Of a DNA stretch of 64,000 bases, positions 1 through 12,776 are shown in pieces (position 1 is the stretch's first letter; each line of letters opens with the position of its first letter). The stretch spans positions 103,479,001-103,543,000 of the forward strand of contig CM075651.1 of the NCBI GenBank assembly GCA_037953625.1, written 5' to 3'. The position numbers and the translations under genes were made by a program. The DNA is from Crotalaria pallida. Taxonomy: Eukaryota; Streptophyta; Magnoliopsida; Fabales; Fabaceae. A model generated the notes under the pieces. The model saw only the letters and a program-made list of their open reading frames with translations. It was not told where the DNA came from and did not search any database.

Positions 1-1056
1 TCCTTGGAGGTTCTAACAAGTGTAGAATGGTTAAGAGAGTATTCTAAAGGTGTTGAATGGTCTAGGAAAGTGTATTAGGACCTATAAGAACAATTAGAAA
101 GATCCTAAACAATGCTTGAGTCCTCAAGGGACGTAGAGGGTGTAGCATGAGTCCTTGGAGGTTCGAACCAGTGTAGAATTGGTAAAATAGTATTCTAAAG
201 GTGTAGAATGGTCTAGGAATATGTATTAGGACCTATAAGAACAATTAGAAAGATCCTAAACAATGCTTGAGTCCCCAAGGGACGTAGAGGGTGTAGCATG
301 AGTCCTTGGAGGTTCTAACAAGTGTAGAATGGTTAAGAAAGTATTCTAAAGGCTTAGAATGTTCTAGGAATGTGTATTTGTACTTATAATAACCATTAGT
401 ATGATCCTAAGCAATGCATGGTACCCCAAGGGACGTAGAGGGTGTAGCATGAGTGCTTGGAGGTTCTAACAAGTGTAGGATGGTTAAGAGAGTATTCTAA
501 AGGCTTAGAATGGTCTAGGAATGTGTATTAGGACTTATAAGAACCATTAGAATGATCCTAAACAATGTTTGAGTCCCCAAGGGACGTAGAGGGTCTAGCA
601 TGAGTCCTTGGAGGTTCTAACAAGTGTAGAATGGTTAAGAGAGTATTCTAAAGCCTTAGAATGGTCTAGGAATGTGTATTAGGACTTATAATAACCATTA
701 GAATGATCCTAAACATTGCATGGTACCCCAAGGGACGTAGAGGGTGTAGCATGAGTCCTTAGAGGTTCTAACAAGTATAGAATGGTTAAGAGAGTATTCT
801 AAAGGCTTAGAATGGTCTAGAAATGTGTATTAGGACTTATAAGAACCATTAGAATGATCCTAAACAATCTTGAGTCCCCAAGGGACGTAGAGAGTCAAGC
901 ATGAGTTCTTGGAGGTTCTAACAAGTGTAGAATGGTTAAGAGAGTATTCTAAAGGTGTAGAATGGTCTAGGAATGTGTATTAGGACGTATAAGAACAATT
1001 AGAAAGATCCTAAACAATGCTTGAGTCCCCAAGGGACGTAGAGGGTGTAGCATGAC

Positions 1057-1207
1057 TCCTTGGAGGTTCTAACAGGTGTAGAATGGTTAAGAGAGTATTC
1101 TAAAGGCTTAGAATGGTCTAGGAATGTGTATTAGGACTTATAATAACCATTAGAATGATCCTAAACATTGCATGGTACCTCAAGGGACGTAGAGGGTGTA
1201 GCATGAG
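1057..1207 (+). repeat. Class B monomer (representative)
   Basis: Class B has GGCTTAG with ATAATAACC (not ATAAGAACC) and usually AAACATTGCATGGTACC in place of AAACAATGCTTGAGTCC. The GGTACC is a KpnI-type hexamer absent from classes A, D and E. Sub-variants carry GCCTTAG, TGCCTGGTCC, ATGTTTAAG with ATAATAAAC, or GCTTGAGACC. Confidence 0.82.
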
Positions 1208-1358
1208 TCCTTGGAGGTTCTAACAAGTGTAGAATGGTTAAGATAGTATTCTAAAGGTGTAGAATGGTCTAGGAATGTGTATTAGGACCTATAAGAACAA
1301 TTAGAAAGATCCTAAACAATGCTTGAGTCCCCAATGGACGTAGAGGGTGTAGCATGAG

Positions 1359-1509
1359 TCCTTGGAGGTTCTAACAAGTGTAGAATGGTTAAGAAAGTAT
1401 TCTAAAGGCTTAGAATGTTCTAGGAATGTGTATTTGTACTTATAATAACCATTAGTATGATCCTAAGCAATGCATGGTACCCCAAGGGACGTAGAGGGTG
1501 TAGCATGAG
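1359..1509 (+). repeat. Class C monomer (representative)
   Basis: Class C is marked by GGTTAAGAAAG, AATGTTCTAGG (or AATGTTGTAGG / TTGTATG), GTATTTGTAC in place of GTATTAGGAC, and often CCTAAGCAATGCATGGTACC, with GGTACC here at 1476-1481. It nearly always follows a class A monomer. The TTGTATG form is concentrated from 24 to 51 kb; the TTCTAGG form occurs in the left part and again from 54 kb. Confidence 0.83.
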
Positions 1510-2113
1510 TGCTTGGAGGTTCTAACAAGTGTAGGATGGTTAAGAGAGTATTCTAAAGGCTTAGAATGGTCTAAGAATGTTAATTAGGACTTATAAGAAC
1601 CATTAGAATGATCCTAAACAATGCTTGAGTCCCCAAGGGACGTAGAGGGTCTAGCATGAGTCCTTGGAGGTTATAACAAGTGTAGAATGGTTAAGAGAGT
1701 ATTCTAAAGGTGTAGAATGGTCTATGAATGTGTATGAGGACCTATAAGAACAATTAGAATGATCCTAAACATTGCATGGTACCCTAAGGGACGTAGAGGG
1801 TGTAGCATGAGTCCTTGGAGGTTCTAACAAGTGTAGAATGGTTAAGATAGTATTCTAAAGGCATAGAATGGTCTAGGAATGTGTATTAGGACCTATAAGA
1901 ACCATTAGAATGATCCTAAACAATGCTTGGGTCCCCAAGGGACGTAGAGGGTTTAGCATGAGTCCTTGGAGGTTCTAACAAGTGTAGAATGGTTAAGAGA
2001 GTATTCTAAAGGCTTAGAATGGTCTAGGAATGTGTATTAGGTCTTATAAGAACCATTAGAATGATCCTAAACAATGCTTGAGTCCCCAAGGGACGTAGAC
2101 GGTGTAGCATGAG

Positions 2114-2257
2114 TCCTTGGAGGTTCTAACAGGTGTAGAATGGTTAAGAGAGTATTCTAAAGTTGGTCTAGGAAAGTGTATTAGGACTTATAAGAACCAT
2201 GAGAATGATCCTAAACAATGCTTGAGTCCCCATGGGACGTAGAGGGTCTAGCATGAG
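2114..2257 (+). repeat. Short class E monomer 1 (144 bp)
   Basis: AAAGTTGGTCTAGG replaces AAAGTTGTAGAATGGTCTAGG, a 7-bp loss. The TG on each side of the lost segment allows a microhomology deletion. Start-to-start distance to the next monomer is 144 bp. Confidence 0.88.
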
Positions 2258-3314
2258 TCATTGGAGGTTCTAACAGGTGTTGAATGGTTAAGAGAGTATT
2301 CTAAAGGCTTAGAATGGTCTAGGAATGTGTATTACGACTTATAAGAACCATTAGAATGATCCTAAACAATGCTTGAGTCCTCAAGGGACGTAGAGGGTCT
2401 AGCATGAGTCCTTGGAGGTTCTAACAAGTGTAGAATGGTTAAGAGAGTTTTCTAAAGGTGTAGAATGGTCTAGGAATGTGTATTAGGACCTATAAGAACA
2501 ATTAGAAAGATCCTAAACAATGCTTGAGTCCCCAAGGGACGTAGAGGGTGTAGCATGAGTCCTTGGAGGTTCTAACAGGTGTAGAATGGTTAAGAGAGTA
2601 TTCTAAAGGCTTAGAATTGTCTAGGAATGTGTATTAGGACTTATAATAACCATTACAATGATCCTAAACATTGCATGGTACCTCAAGGGACGTAGAGGGT
2701 GTAGCATGAGTCCTTGGAGGTTCTAACAAGTGTAGGATGGTTAAGAGAGTATTCTAAAGGCTTAGAATGGTCTAGGAATGTGTATTAGGACTTATAAGAA
2801 CCATTAGAATGATCCTAAACAATGCTTGAGTCCCCAAGGGACGTAGAGGGTCTAGCATGAGTCCTTGGAGGTTCTAACAAGTGTAGAATGGTTAAGAGAG
2901 TATTCTAAAGGCTTAGAATGGTCTAGGAACGTGTATTACGACTTATAAGAACCATTAGAATGATCCTAAACAATGCTTGAGTCCCCAAGGGACGTAGAGG
3001 GTCTAGCATGAGTCCTTGGAGGTTCTAACAAGTGTAGAATGGTTAAGAGAGTTTTCTAAAAGTGTAGAATGGTCTAGGAATGTGTATTAGGACCTATAAG
3101 AACAATTAGAAAGATCCTAAACAATGCTTGAGTCCCCAAGGGACGTAGAGGGTGTAGCATGAGTCCTTGGAGGTTCTAACAGGTGTAGAATGGTTAAGAG
3201 AGTATTCGAAAGGCTTAGAATGGTCTAGGAATGTGTATTAGGACTTATAATAACCATTAGAATGATCCTAAACATTGCATGGTACCCCAAGGGACGTAGA
3301 CGGTGTAGCATGAG

Positions 3315-3458
3315 TCCTTGGAGGTTCTAACAGGTGTAGAATGGTTAAGAGAGTATTCTAAAGTTGGTCTAGGAAAGTGTATTAGGACTTATAAGAACCA
3401 TGAGAATGATCCTAAACAATGCTTGAGTCCCCATGGGACGTAGAGGGTCTAGCATGAG
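3315..3458 (+). repeat. Short class E monomer 2 (144 bp)
   Basis: Same 7-bp deletion and same flanks (preceding GTAGACGG, following TCATTGG class F) as the copy at 2114. Confidence 0.88.
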
Positions 3459-3760
3459 TCATTGGAGGTTCTAACAGGTGTTGAATGGTTAAGAGAGTAT
3501 TCTAAAGGCTTAGAATGGTCTAGGAATGTGTATTACGACCTATAAGAACCATTAGAATGATCCTAAACAATGCTTGAGTCCCCAAGGGACGTAGAGGGTG
3601 TAGCATGAGTCCTTGGAGGTTCTAACAAGTGTAGGATGGTTAAGAGAGTATTCTAAAGGCTTAGAATGGTCTAGGAATGTGTATTAGGACTTATAAGAAC
3701 CATTAGAATGATCCTAAACAATGCTTGAGTCCCCAAGGGACGTAGAGGGTCTAGCATGAG

Positions 3761-3904
3761 TCCTTGGAGGTTCTAACAGGTGTAGAATGGTTAAGAGAGT
3801 ATTCTAAAGTTGGTCTAGGAAAGTGTATTAGGACTTATAAGAGCCATGAGAATGATCCTAAATAATGCTTGAGTCCCCATGGGACGTAGAGGGTCTAGCA
3901 TGAG
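3761..3904 (+). repeat. Short class E monomer 3 (144 bp)
   Basis: Same deletion. It also has AGAGCCATGAG, a variant shared with the copies at 4962 and 12777, so these three form a sub-lineage. Confidence 0.87.
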
Positions 3905-4206
3905 TCATTGGAGGTTCTAACAGGTGTTGAATGGTTAAGAGAGTTTTCTAAAGGCTTAGAATGGTCTAGGAATGTGTATTACGACTTATAAGAACCATTA
4001 GAATGATCCTAAACAATGCTTGAGTCCCCAAGGGACGTAGAGGGTCTAGCATGAGTCCTTGGAGGTTCTAACAAGTGTAGAATGGTTAAGAGAGTTTTCT
4101 AAAGGTGTAGAATGGTCTAGGAATGTGTATTAGGACCTATAAGAACAATTAGAAAGATCCTAAACAATGCTTGAGTCCCCAAGGGACGTAGAGGGTGTAG
4201 CATGAG

Positions 4207-4810
4207 TCCTTGGAGGTTCTAACAGGTGTAGAATGGTTAAGAGAGTATTCTAAAGGCATAGAATGGTCTAGGAATGTGTATTAGGACTTATAATAACCAT
4301 TAGAATGATCCTAAACATTGCTTGAGTCCCCAAGGGACGTAGAGGGTCTAGCATGAGTCCTTGGAGGTTCTAACAGGTGTAGAATGGTTAAGAGAGTATT
4401 CTAAAGGCTTAGAATGGTCTAGGAATGTGTATTACGACTTATAAGAACCATTAGAATGATCCTAAACAATGCTTGAGTCCCCAAGGGACGTAGAGGGTGT
4501 AGCATGAGTCCTTGGAGGTTCTAACAGGTGTAGAATGGTTAAGAGAGTATTCTAAAGGCATAGAATGGTCTAGGAATGTGTATTAGGACTTATAATAACC
4601 ATTAGAATGATCCTAAACATTGCTTGAGTCCCCAAGGGACGTAGAGGGTCTAGCATGAGTCCTTGGAGGTTCTAACAGGTGTAGAATGGTTAAGAGAGTA
4701 TTCTAAAGGCTTAGAATGGTCTAGGAATGTGTATTACGACTTATAAGAACCATTAGAATGATCCTAAACAATGCTTGAGTCCCCAAGGGACGTAGAGGGT
4801 GTAGCATGAG
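4207..4810. repeat. Tandem dimer duplication (2 x 302 bp)
   Basis: Units 4207-4508 and 4509-4810 each hold a GCATAG/ATAATAACC monomer followed by a GGCTTAG/TATTACGAC monomer, with the same GTCTAG and GTGTAG alternation. They look nearly identical by eye, which points to a recent two-monomer duplication. Confidence 0.78.
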
Positions 4811-4961
4811 TCCTTGGAGGTTCTAACAGGTGTAGAATGGTTAAGAGAGTATTCTAAAGGCTTAGAATGGTCTAGGAATGTGTATTAGGACTTATAAGAA
4901 CCATTAGAATGATCCTAAACAATGCTTGAGTCCCCAAGGGACGTAGAGGGTCTAGCATGAG

Positions 4962-5104
4962 TCCTTGGAGGTTCTAACAGGTGTAGAATGGTTAAGAGAG
5001 TATTCTAAACTTGGTCTAGGAAAGTGTATTAGGACTTATAAGAGCCATGAGAATGATCCTAAACAATGCTTGAGTCCCCATGGACGTAGAGGGTCTAGCA
5101 TGAG
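4962..5104 (+). repeat. Short class E monomer 4 (143 bp)
   Basis: Same deletion with AAACTTGG in place of AAAGTTGG, plus loss of one G in CATGGACG, giving 143 bp. It carries the AGAGCCATGAG variant. Confidence 0.86.
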
Positions 5105-5859
5105 TCATTGGAGGTTCTAACAGGTGTTGAATGGTTAAGAGAGTATTCTAAAGGCTTAGAATGGTCTAGGAATGTGTATTACGACTTATAAGAACCATTA
5201 GAATGATCCTAAACAATGCTTGAGTCCCCAAGGGACGTAGAGGGTCTAGCATGAGTCCTTGGAGGTTCTAACAAGTGTAGAATGGTTAAGAGAGTTTTCT
5301 AAAGGTGTAGAATGGTCTAGGAATGTGTATTAGGACCTATAAGAACAATTAGAAAGATCCTAAACAATGCTTGAGTCCCCAAGGGACGTAGAGGGTGTAG
5401 CATGAGTCCTTGGAGGTTCTAACAGGTGTAGAATGGTTAAGAGAGTATTCTAAAGGCTTAGAATGGTCTAGGAATGTGTATTAGGACTTATAATAACCAT
5501 TAGAATGATCCTAAACATTGCTTGAGTCCCCAAGGGACGTAGAGGGTCTAGCATGAGTCCTTGGAGGTTCTAACAAGTGTAGAATGGTTAAGAGAGTATT
5601 CTAAAGGCTTAGAATGGTCTAGGAATGTGTATTACGACTTATAAGAACCATTAGAATGATCCTAAACACTGCTTGAGTCCCCAAGGGACGTAGAGGGTGT
5701 AGCATGAGTCCTTGGAGGTTTTAACAAGTGTAGGATGGTTAAGAGAGTATTCTAAAGGCTTAGAATGGTCTAGGAATGTGTATTAGGACTTATAAGAACC
5801 ATTAGAATGATCCTAAACAATGCTTGAGTCCCCAAGGGACGTAGACGGTGTAGCATGAG

Positions 5860-6003
5860 TCCTTGGAGGTTCTAACAGGTGTAGAATGGTTAAGAGAGTA
5901 TTCTAAAGTTGGTCTAGGAAAGTGTATTAGGACTTATAAGAACCATGAGAATGATCCTAAACAATGCTTGAGTCCCCATGGGACGTAGAGGGTCTAGCAT
6001 GAG
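5860..6003 (+). repeat. Short class E monomer 5 (144 bp)
   Basis: Same deletion. It opens the 1050-bp seven-monomer repeat and is preceded by GTAGACGG. Confidence 0.88.
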
Positions 6004-6909
6004 TCATTGGAGGTTCTAACAGGTGTTGAATGGTTAAGAGAGTATTCTAAAGGCTTAGATTGGTCTAGGAATGTGTATTACGACTTATAAGAACCATTAG
6101 AATGATCCTAAACAATGCTTGAGTCCTCAAGGGACGTAGAGGGTCTAGCATGAGTCCTTGGAGGTTCTAACAAGTGTAGAATGGTTAAGAGAGTTTTCTA
6201 AAGGTGTAGAATGGTCTAGGAATGTGTATTAGGACCTATAAGAACAATTAGAAAGATCCTAAACAATGCTTGAGTCCCCAAGGGACGTAGAGGGTCTAGC
6301 ATGAGTCCTTGGAGGTTCTAACAAGTGTAGAATGGTTAAGAGAGTTTTCTAAAGGTGTAGAATGGTCTAGGAATGTGTATTAGGACCTATAAGAACAATT
6401 AGAAAGATCCTAAACAATGCTTGAGTCCCCAAGGGACGTAGAGGGTGTAGCATGAGTCCTTGGAGGTTCTAACAGGTGTAGAATGGTTAAGAGAGTATTC
6501 TAAAGGCTTAGAATGGTCTAGGAATGTGTATTAGGACTTATAATAACCATTAGAATGATCCTAAACATTGCTTGAGTCCCCAAGGGACGTAGAGGGTCTA
6601 GCATGAGTCCTTGGAGGTTCTAACAAGTGTAGAATGGTTAAGAGAGTATTCTAAAGGCTTAGAATGGTCTAGGAATGTGTATTACGACTTATAAGAACCA
6701 TTAGAATGATCCTAAACAATGCTTGAGTCCCCAAGGGACGTAGAGGGTGTAGCATGAGTCCTTGGAGGTTCTAACAAGTGTAGGATGGTTAAGAGAGTAT
6801 TCTAAAGGCTTAGAATGGTCTAGGAATGTGTATTAGGACTTATAAGAACCATTAGAATGATCCTAAACAATGCTTGAGTCCCCAAGGGACGTAGACGGTG
6901 TAGCATGAG

Positions 6910-7053
6910 TCCTTGGAGGTTCTAACAGGTGTAGAATGGTTAAGAGAGTATTCTAAAGTTGGTCTAGGAAAGTGTATTAGGACTTATAAGAACCATGAGA
7001 ATGATCCTAAACAATGCTTGAGTCCCCATGGGACGTAGAGGGTCTAGCATGAG
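6910..7053 (+). repeat. Short class E monomer 6 (144 bp)
   Basis: Exactly 1050 bp after monomer 5, with the same flanks; it opens the second pass of the seven-monomer repeat. Confidence 0.88.
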
Positions 7054-7808
7054 TCATTGGAGGTTCTAACAGGTGTTGAATGGTTAAGAGAGTATTCTAA
7101 AGGCTTAGAATGGTCTAGGAATGTGTATTACGACTTATAAGAACCATTAGAATGATCCTAAACAATGCTTGAGTCCTCAAGGGACGTAGAGGGTCTAGCA
7201 TGAGTCCTTGGAGGTTCTAACAAGTGTAGAATGGTTAAGAGAGTTTTCTAAAGGTGTAGAATGGTCTAGGAATGTGTATTAGGACCTATAAGAACAATTA
7301 GAAAGATCCTAAACAATGCTTGAGTCCCCAAGGGACGTAGAGGGTCTAGCATGAGTCCTTGGAGGTTCTAACAAGTGTAGAATGGTTAAGAGAGTTTTCT
7401 AAAGGTGTAGAATGGTCTAGGAATGTGTATTAGGACCTATAAGAACAATTAGAAAGATCCTAAACAATGCTTGAGTCCCCAAGGGACGTAGAGGGTCTAG
7501 CATGAGTCCTTGGAGGTTCTAACAAGTGTAGAATGGTTAAGAGAGTTTTCTAAAGGTGTAGAATGGTCTAGGAATGTGTATTAGGACCTATAAGAACAAT
7601 TAGAAAGATCCTAAACAATGCTTGAGTCCCCAAGGGACGTAGAGGGTGTAGCATGAGTCCTTGGAGGTTCTAACAAGTGTAGAATGGTTAAGAGAGTATT
7701 CTAAAGGCTTAGAATGGTCTAGGAATGTGTATTAGGACTTATAATAACCATTAGAATGATCCTAAACATTGCTTGAGTCCCCAAGGGACGTAGAGGGTCT
7801 AGCATGAG

Positions 7809-9016
7809 TCCTTGGAGGTTCTAACAAGTGTAGAATGATTAAGAGAGTATTCTAAAGGCTTAGAATGGTCTAAGAATGTGAATTAGGACTTATAAGAACC
7901 ATTAGAATGATCCTAAACAATGCTTGAGTCCCCAAGGGACGTAGAGGGTCTAGCATGAGTTCTTGGAGGTTCTAACAAGTTTAGAATGGTTAAGAGAGTA
8001 TTCTAAAGGTGTAGAATGGTCTATGAATGTGTATGAGGACCTATAAGAACAATTAGAATGATCCTAAACATTGCATGGTACCCTAAGGGACGTAGAGGGT
8101 GTAGCATGAGTCCTTGGAGGTTCTAACAAGTGTAGAATGGTTAAGATAGTATTCTAAATGCATAGAATGGTCTAGGAATGTGTATTAGGACCTATAAGAA
8201 CCATTAGAATGATCCTAAACAATGCTTGAGTCCTCAAGGGACGTAGAGGGTCTAGCATGAGTCCTTGGAGGTTCTAACAAGTGTAGAATGGTTAAGAGAG
8301 TTTTCTAAAGGTGTAGAATGGTCTAGGAATGTGTATTAGGACCTATAAGAACAATTAGAAAGATCCTAAACAATGCTTGAGTCCCCAAGGGACGTAGAGG
8401 GTGTAGCATGAGTCCTTGGAGGTTCTAACAAGTGTAGAATGGTTAAGAGAGTATTCTAAAGGCTTAGAATGGTCTAGGAATTTGTATTAGGACTTATAAT
8501 AACCATTAGAATGATCCTAAACATTGCTTGAGTCCCCAAGGGACGTAGAGGGTGTAGCATGAGTCCTTGGAGGTTCTAACAAGTGTAGAATGGTTAAGAG
8601 AGTATTCTAAAGGCTTAGAATGGTCTAGGAATGTGTATTAGGACTTATAATAACCATTAGAATGATCCTAAACATTGCTTGAGTCCTCAAGGGACGTAGA
8701 GGGTCTAGCATGAGTCCTTGGAGGTTCTAACAAGTGTAGAATGGTTAAGAGAGTATTCTAAAGGTGTAGAATGGTCTATGAATGTGTATGAGGACCTATA
8801 AGAACAATTAGAATGATCCTAAACATTGCATGGTACCCTAAGGGACGTAGAGGGTGTAGCATGAGTCCTTGGAGGTTCTAACAAGTGTAGAATGGTTAAG
8901 ATAGTATTCTAAATGCATAGAATGGTCTAGGAATGTGTATTAGGACCTATAAGAACCATTAGAATGATCCTAAACAATGCTTGAGTCCCCAAGGGACGTA
9001 GAGGGTGTAGCATGAG
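7809..9016. repeat. Satellite with a shared monomer pair (7960-8261 and 8715-9016)
   Basis: The pair made of an A-like monomer with CTATGAATG/GTATGAGG and a GATAG/GCATAG monomer occurs twice, 755 bp (five monomers) apart. A related first member is also at about 1661-1811. The remaining monomers are ordinary classes A, B and D. Confidence 0.68.
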
Positions 9017-9160
9017 TCCTTGGAGGTTCTAACAAGTGTAGAATGGTTAAGAGAGTATTCTAAAGTTGGTCTAGGAAAGTGTATTAGGACTTATAAGAAC
9101 CATGAGAATGATCCTAAACAATGCTTGAGTCCCTAAGGGACGTAGACGGTGTAGCATGAG
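9017..9160 (+). repeat. Short class E monomer 7 (144 bp)
   Basis: Same deletion. Unusually it is followed directly by another short E monomer rather than by class F, which indicates a one-monomer tandem duplication. Confidence 0.87.
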
Positions 9161-9304
9161 TCCTTGGAGGTTCTAACAGGTGTAGAATGGTTAAGAGAGT
9201 ATTCTAAAGTTGGTCTAGGAAAGTGTATTAGGACTTATAAGAACAATGAGAATGATCCTAAACAATGCTTGAGTCCCCATGGGACGTAGAGGGTCTAGCA
9301 TGAG
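9161..9304 (+). repeat. Short class E monomer 8 (144 bp)
   Basis: Second of the tandem short pair; followed by the expected class F monomer at 9305. Confidence 0.87.
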
Positions 9305-9757
9305 TCATTGGAGGTTCTAACAGGTGTTGAATGGTTAAGAGAGTATTCTAAAGGCTTAAAATGGTCTAGGAATGTGTATTACGACTTAAAAGAACCATTA
9401 GAATGATCCTAAACAATGCTTGAGTCCCCAAGGGACGTAGAGGGTCTAGCATGAGTCCTTGGAGGTTCTAACAAGTGTAGAATGGTTAAGAGAGTTTTCT
9501 AAAAGTGTAGAATGGTCTAGGAATGTGTATTAGGACCTATAAGAACAATTAGAAAGATCCTAAACAATGCTTGAGTCCCCAAGGGACGTAGCGGGTGTAG
9601 CATGACTCCTTGGAGGTTCTAACAGGTGTAGAATGGTTAAGAGAGTATTCTAAAGGCTTAGAATGGTCTAAGAATGTGTACTAGGACTTATAATAACCAT
9701 TAGAATGATCCTAAACATTGCATGTTACCCCAAGGGACGTAGAGGGTGTAGCATGAG

Positions 9758-9908
9758 TCCTTGGAGGTTCTAACAAGTGTAGAATGGTTAAGAGAGTATT
9801 CTAAAGGCTTAGAATGGTCTAGGAATGTGTATTAGGACTTATAAGAACAATTAGAAAGATCCTAAACAATGCTTGAGTCCCCAAGGGACGTAGCGGGTGT
9901 AGCATGAC
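9758..9908 (+). repeat. Hybrid monomer: D left half, A right half
   Basis: The left part is class D (GGCTTAG, GGACTTATAAG) and the right part is class A (AACAATTAGAAAG). The switch lies between about monomer positions 80 and 92. It is followed by GCGGGTG and then a GACTCC monomer. The same hybrid recurs at 13374 as part of the larger duplication. It is best explained by an exchange between misaligned monomers. Confidence 0.75.
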
Positions 9909-12290
9909 TCCTTGGAGGTTCTAACAGGTGTAGAATGGTTAAGAGAGTATTCTAAAGGCTTAGAATGGTCTAAGAATGTGTACTAGGACTTATAATAACC
10001 ATTAGAATGATCCTAAACATTGCATGTTACCCCAAGGGACGTAGAGGGTGTAGCATGAGTCCTTGGAGGTTCTAACAAGTGTAGAATGGTTAAGATAGTA
10101 TTCTAAAGGTGTAGAATGGTCTAGGAATGTGTATTAGGACCTATAAGAACAATTAGAAAGATTCTAAACAATGCTTGAGTCCCCAAGGGACGTAGAGGGT
10201 GTAGCATGAGTCCTTGGAGGTTCTAACAAGTGTAGAATGGTTAAGAAAGTATTCTAAAGGCTTAGAATGTTGTAGGAATGTGTATTTGTATTTATAATAA
10301 CCATTAGAATGATCCTAAACATTGCATGGTACCCCAAGGGACGTAGAGGGTGTAGCATGAGTCCTTGGAGGTTCTCACAAGTGTAGAATGGTTAAGAGAG
10401 TATTCTAAAGGCTTAGAATGGTCTAGGAATGTGTACTAGGACTTATAAGAACCATTAGAATGATCCTAAACAATGCTTGAGTCCCCAAAAGACGTAGAGG
10501 GTCTAGCATGAGTCCTTGGAGGTTCTAACAGGTGTAGAATGTGTAAGTGAGTATTCTAAAGTCTTAGACTGGTCTAGGAATGTGTATTAGGACTTATAAT
10601 AAACATTAGAATGATCCTAAACATTGCATGGTACCCAAGGGACGTAGAGGGTGTAGCATGAGTCCTTGGAGGTTCTAACAAGTGTAGAATGATTAAGATA
10701 GTATTCTAAAGGCTTAGAATGGTCTAGGAATGTGTATTAGGACTTATAACAACCATTAGAATGATCCTAAACAATGCTTGAGTCCCCAAGGGACGTAGAG
10801 GGTGTAGCATGAGTCCTTGGAGGTTCTAACATGTGTAGAATGGTTAAGAGAGTATTCTAAAGGCTTAGAATGGTCTACGAATGTGTATTAGGTCTTATAA
10901 GAACCATTAGAATGATCCTAAACAATGCTTGAGTCCCCAAGGGACGTAGAGGGTGTAGCATGAGTCCTTGGAGGTTCTAACAGGTGTAGAATGGTTAAGA
11001 GAGTATTCTAAAGGTGTAGAATGGTCTAGGAAAGTGTATTAGGACTTATAAGAACCATGAGAATGATCCTAAACAATGCTTGAGTCCCCAAGGGACGTAG
11101 AGGGTCTAGCATGAGTCATTGGAGGTTCTAACAGGTGTTGAATGGTTAAGAGAGTATTCTAAAGGCTTAGAATGGTCTAGGAATGTGAATTAGGACTTAT
11201 AAGAACCATTAGAATGATCCTAAACAATGCTTGAGTCCCCAAGGGACGTAGAGGGTGTTGCATGAGTCCTTGGAGGTTCTAACAAGTGTAGAATTGTTAA
11301 GAGAGTATTATAAAGGTGTATAATGGTCTAGGAATGTGTATTAGGACCTATAAGAACAATTAGAAAGATCCTAAACAATGCTTGAGTCCCCAAGGGACGT
11401 AGAGGGTGTAGCATGAGTCCTTGGAGGTTCTAACAGGTGTAGAATGGTTAAGAGAGTATTCTAAAGGCTTAGAATGGTCTAGGAATGTGTATTAGGACTT
11501 ATAATAACCATTAGAATGATCTTAAACATTGCATGGTCCCCCAAGGGACGTAGAGGGTGTAGCATGAGTCCTTGGAGGTTCTAACCAGTGTAGAATGGTT
11601 AAGATAGTATTCTAAAGGTGTAGAATGGTCTAGGAATTTGTATTAGGACCTATAAGAACAATTAGAAAGATCCTAAACAATGCTTGAGTCCCCAAGGGAG
11701 GTAGAGGGTGTAGCATGAGTCCTTGGAGATTCTAACAAGTGTAGAATGGTTAAGAAAGTATTCTAAAGGCTTAGAATGTTCTAGGAATGTGTATTTGTAC
11801 TTATAATAACCATTAGAATGATCCTAAGCAATGCATGGTACCCCAAGGGACATAGAGGGTGTAGCATGAGTCCTTGGAGGTTCTAACAATTGTAGGATGG
11901 TTAAGAGAGTATTCTAAAGGCTTAGAATGGTCTAGGAATGTGTATTAGGACTTATAATAACCATTAGAATGATCCTAAACAATGCTTGAGTCCCCAAGGG
12001 ACGTAGAGGGTGTAGCATGAGTCCTTGGAGGTTCTAACAAGTGTAGAATGGTTAGGAGAGTATTCTAAAGGCTTAGAACGGTCTAGGAATGTGTATTAGG
12101 ACTTATAAGAACCATTAGAATGATCCTAAACAATGCTTGAGTCCCCAAGGGATGTAGAGGGTGTAGCATGAGTCCTTGGAGGTTCTAACAAGTGTAGAAT
12201 GGTTAAGAAAGTATTCTAAAGGCTTAAAATGTTCTAGGAATGTGTATTTGTACTTATAATAACCATTAGAATGATCCTAAACAATGCTTG
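9758..12290. repeat. Large duplicated segment, left copy (shift about 3616 bp)
   Basis: Shared private markers with the right copy: the D/A hybrid (9758/13374), AAGATTCTAAAC (10160/13776), CCCCAAAAGACG (about 10490/14100), ATGATTAAGATAG (about 10687/14306), GATCTTAAAC (about 11519/15136), TGGAGATTC (11724/15341) and GAACGG (about 12077/15691). Similarity fades inside the C-type monomer beginning at 12173, which is itself a C/D hybrid. Confidence 0.77.
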
Positions 12291-12776
12291 AGTCCCCAAG
12301 GGACGTAGAGGGTGTAGCATGAGTCCTTGGAGGTTCTAACCAGTGTAGAATAGTTAAAATAGTATTCTAAAGGTGTAGAATGGTCTAGGAATATGTATTA
12401 GGACCTATAAGAACAATTAGAAAGATCCTAAACAATGCTTGAGTCCCCAAGGGATGTAGAGGGTGTAGCATGAGTCCTTGGAGGTTCTAACAAGTGTAGA
12501 ATGGTTAAGAAAGTATTCTAAAGGCTTAAAATGTTCTAGGAATGTGTATTTGTACTTATAATAACCATTAGAATGATCCTAAACAATGCTTGAGTCCCCA
12601 AGGGACGTAGAGGGTGTAGCATGAGTCCTTGGAGGTTCTAACAAGTGTAGGATGGTTAAGAGAGTATTCTAAAGGCTTAGAATGGTCTAGGAATGTGTAT
12701 TAGGACTTATAAGAACCATTAGAATGATCCTAAACAATGCTTGAGTCCCCAAGGGACGTAGAGGGTCTAGCATGAG

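Larger units (their letters stand above)
1..1660. repeat. Eleven-monomer block, copy 1
   Basis: Eleven monomers with this marker order: A, A (GTTAAAATAG), C, a GCTTGG/AGGATGG copy, GCCTTAG B, CCTTAGAGG D, CAATCTTGAG, A with GGACGTAT, GACTCC B, A, C, then GCTTGG/AGGATGG. The same order and many private substitutions recur at 15941-17598 and 19261-20918. Agreement stops at 1661. The block is probably a fragment of the 22-mer repeat unit stranded at the left edge. Confidence 0.8.
1661..5859. repeat. Mosaic satellite region rich in short class E monomers
   Basis: Local orders of H (AGGATGG), short E, F, A (GAGTTTTC) and B-like monomers repeat with unequal spacing. The E deletions at 2114, 3315, 3761 and 4962 are about 1201, 446 and 1201 bp apart, which equals 8, 3 and 8 monomers minus 7 bp. 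No single HOR fits the region. It looks like several overlapping amplifications of one monomer pool. Confidence 0.7.
5860..7808. repeat. Seven-monomer HOR (1050 bp), two passes
   Basis: Pass one (5860-6909) is short E, F, A, A, B-like, a TATTACGAC monomer, then an AGGATGG monomer. Pass two starts at 6910 and repeats short E, F, A, A, A, B-like up to 7808, with one extra A. The period is 7 x 151 minus 7 because of the short E. The extra A is a one-monomer expansion, so the repeat is already losing register. Confidence 0.78.
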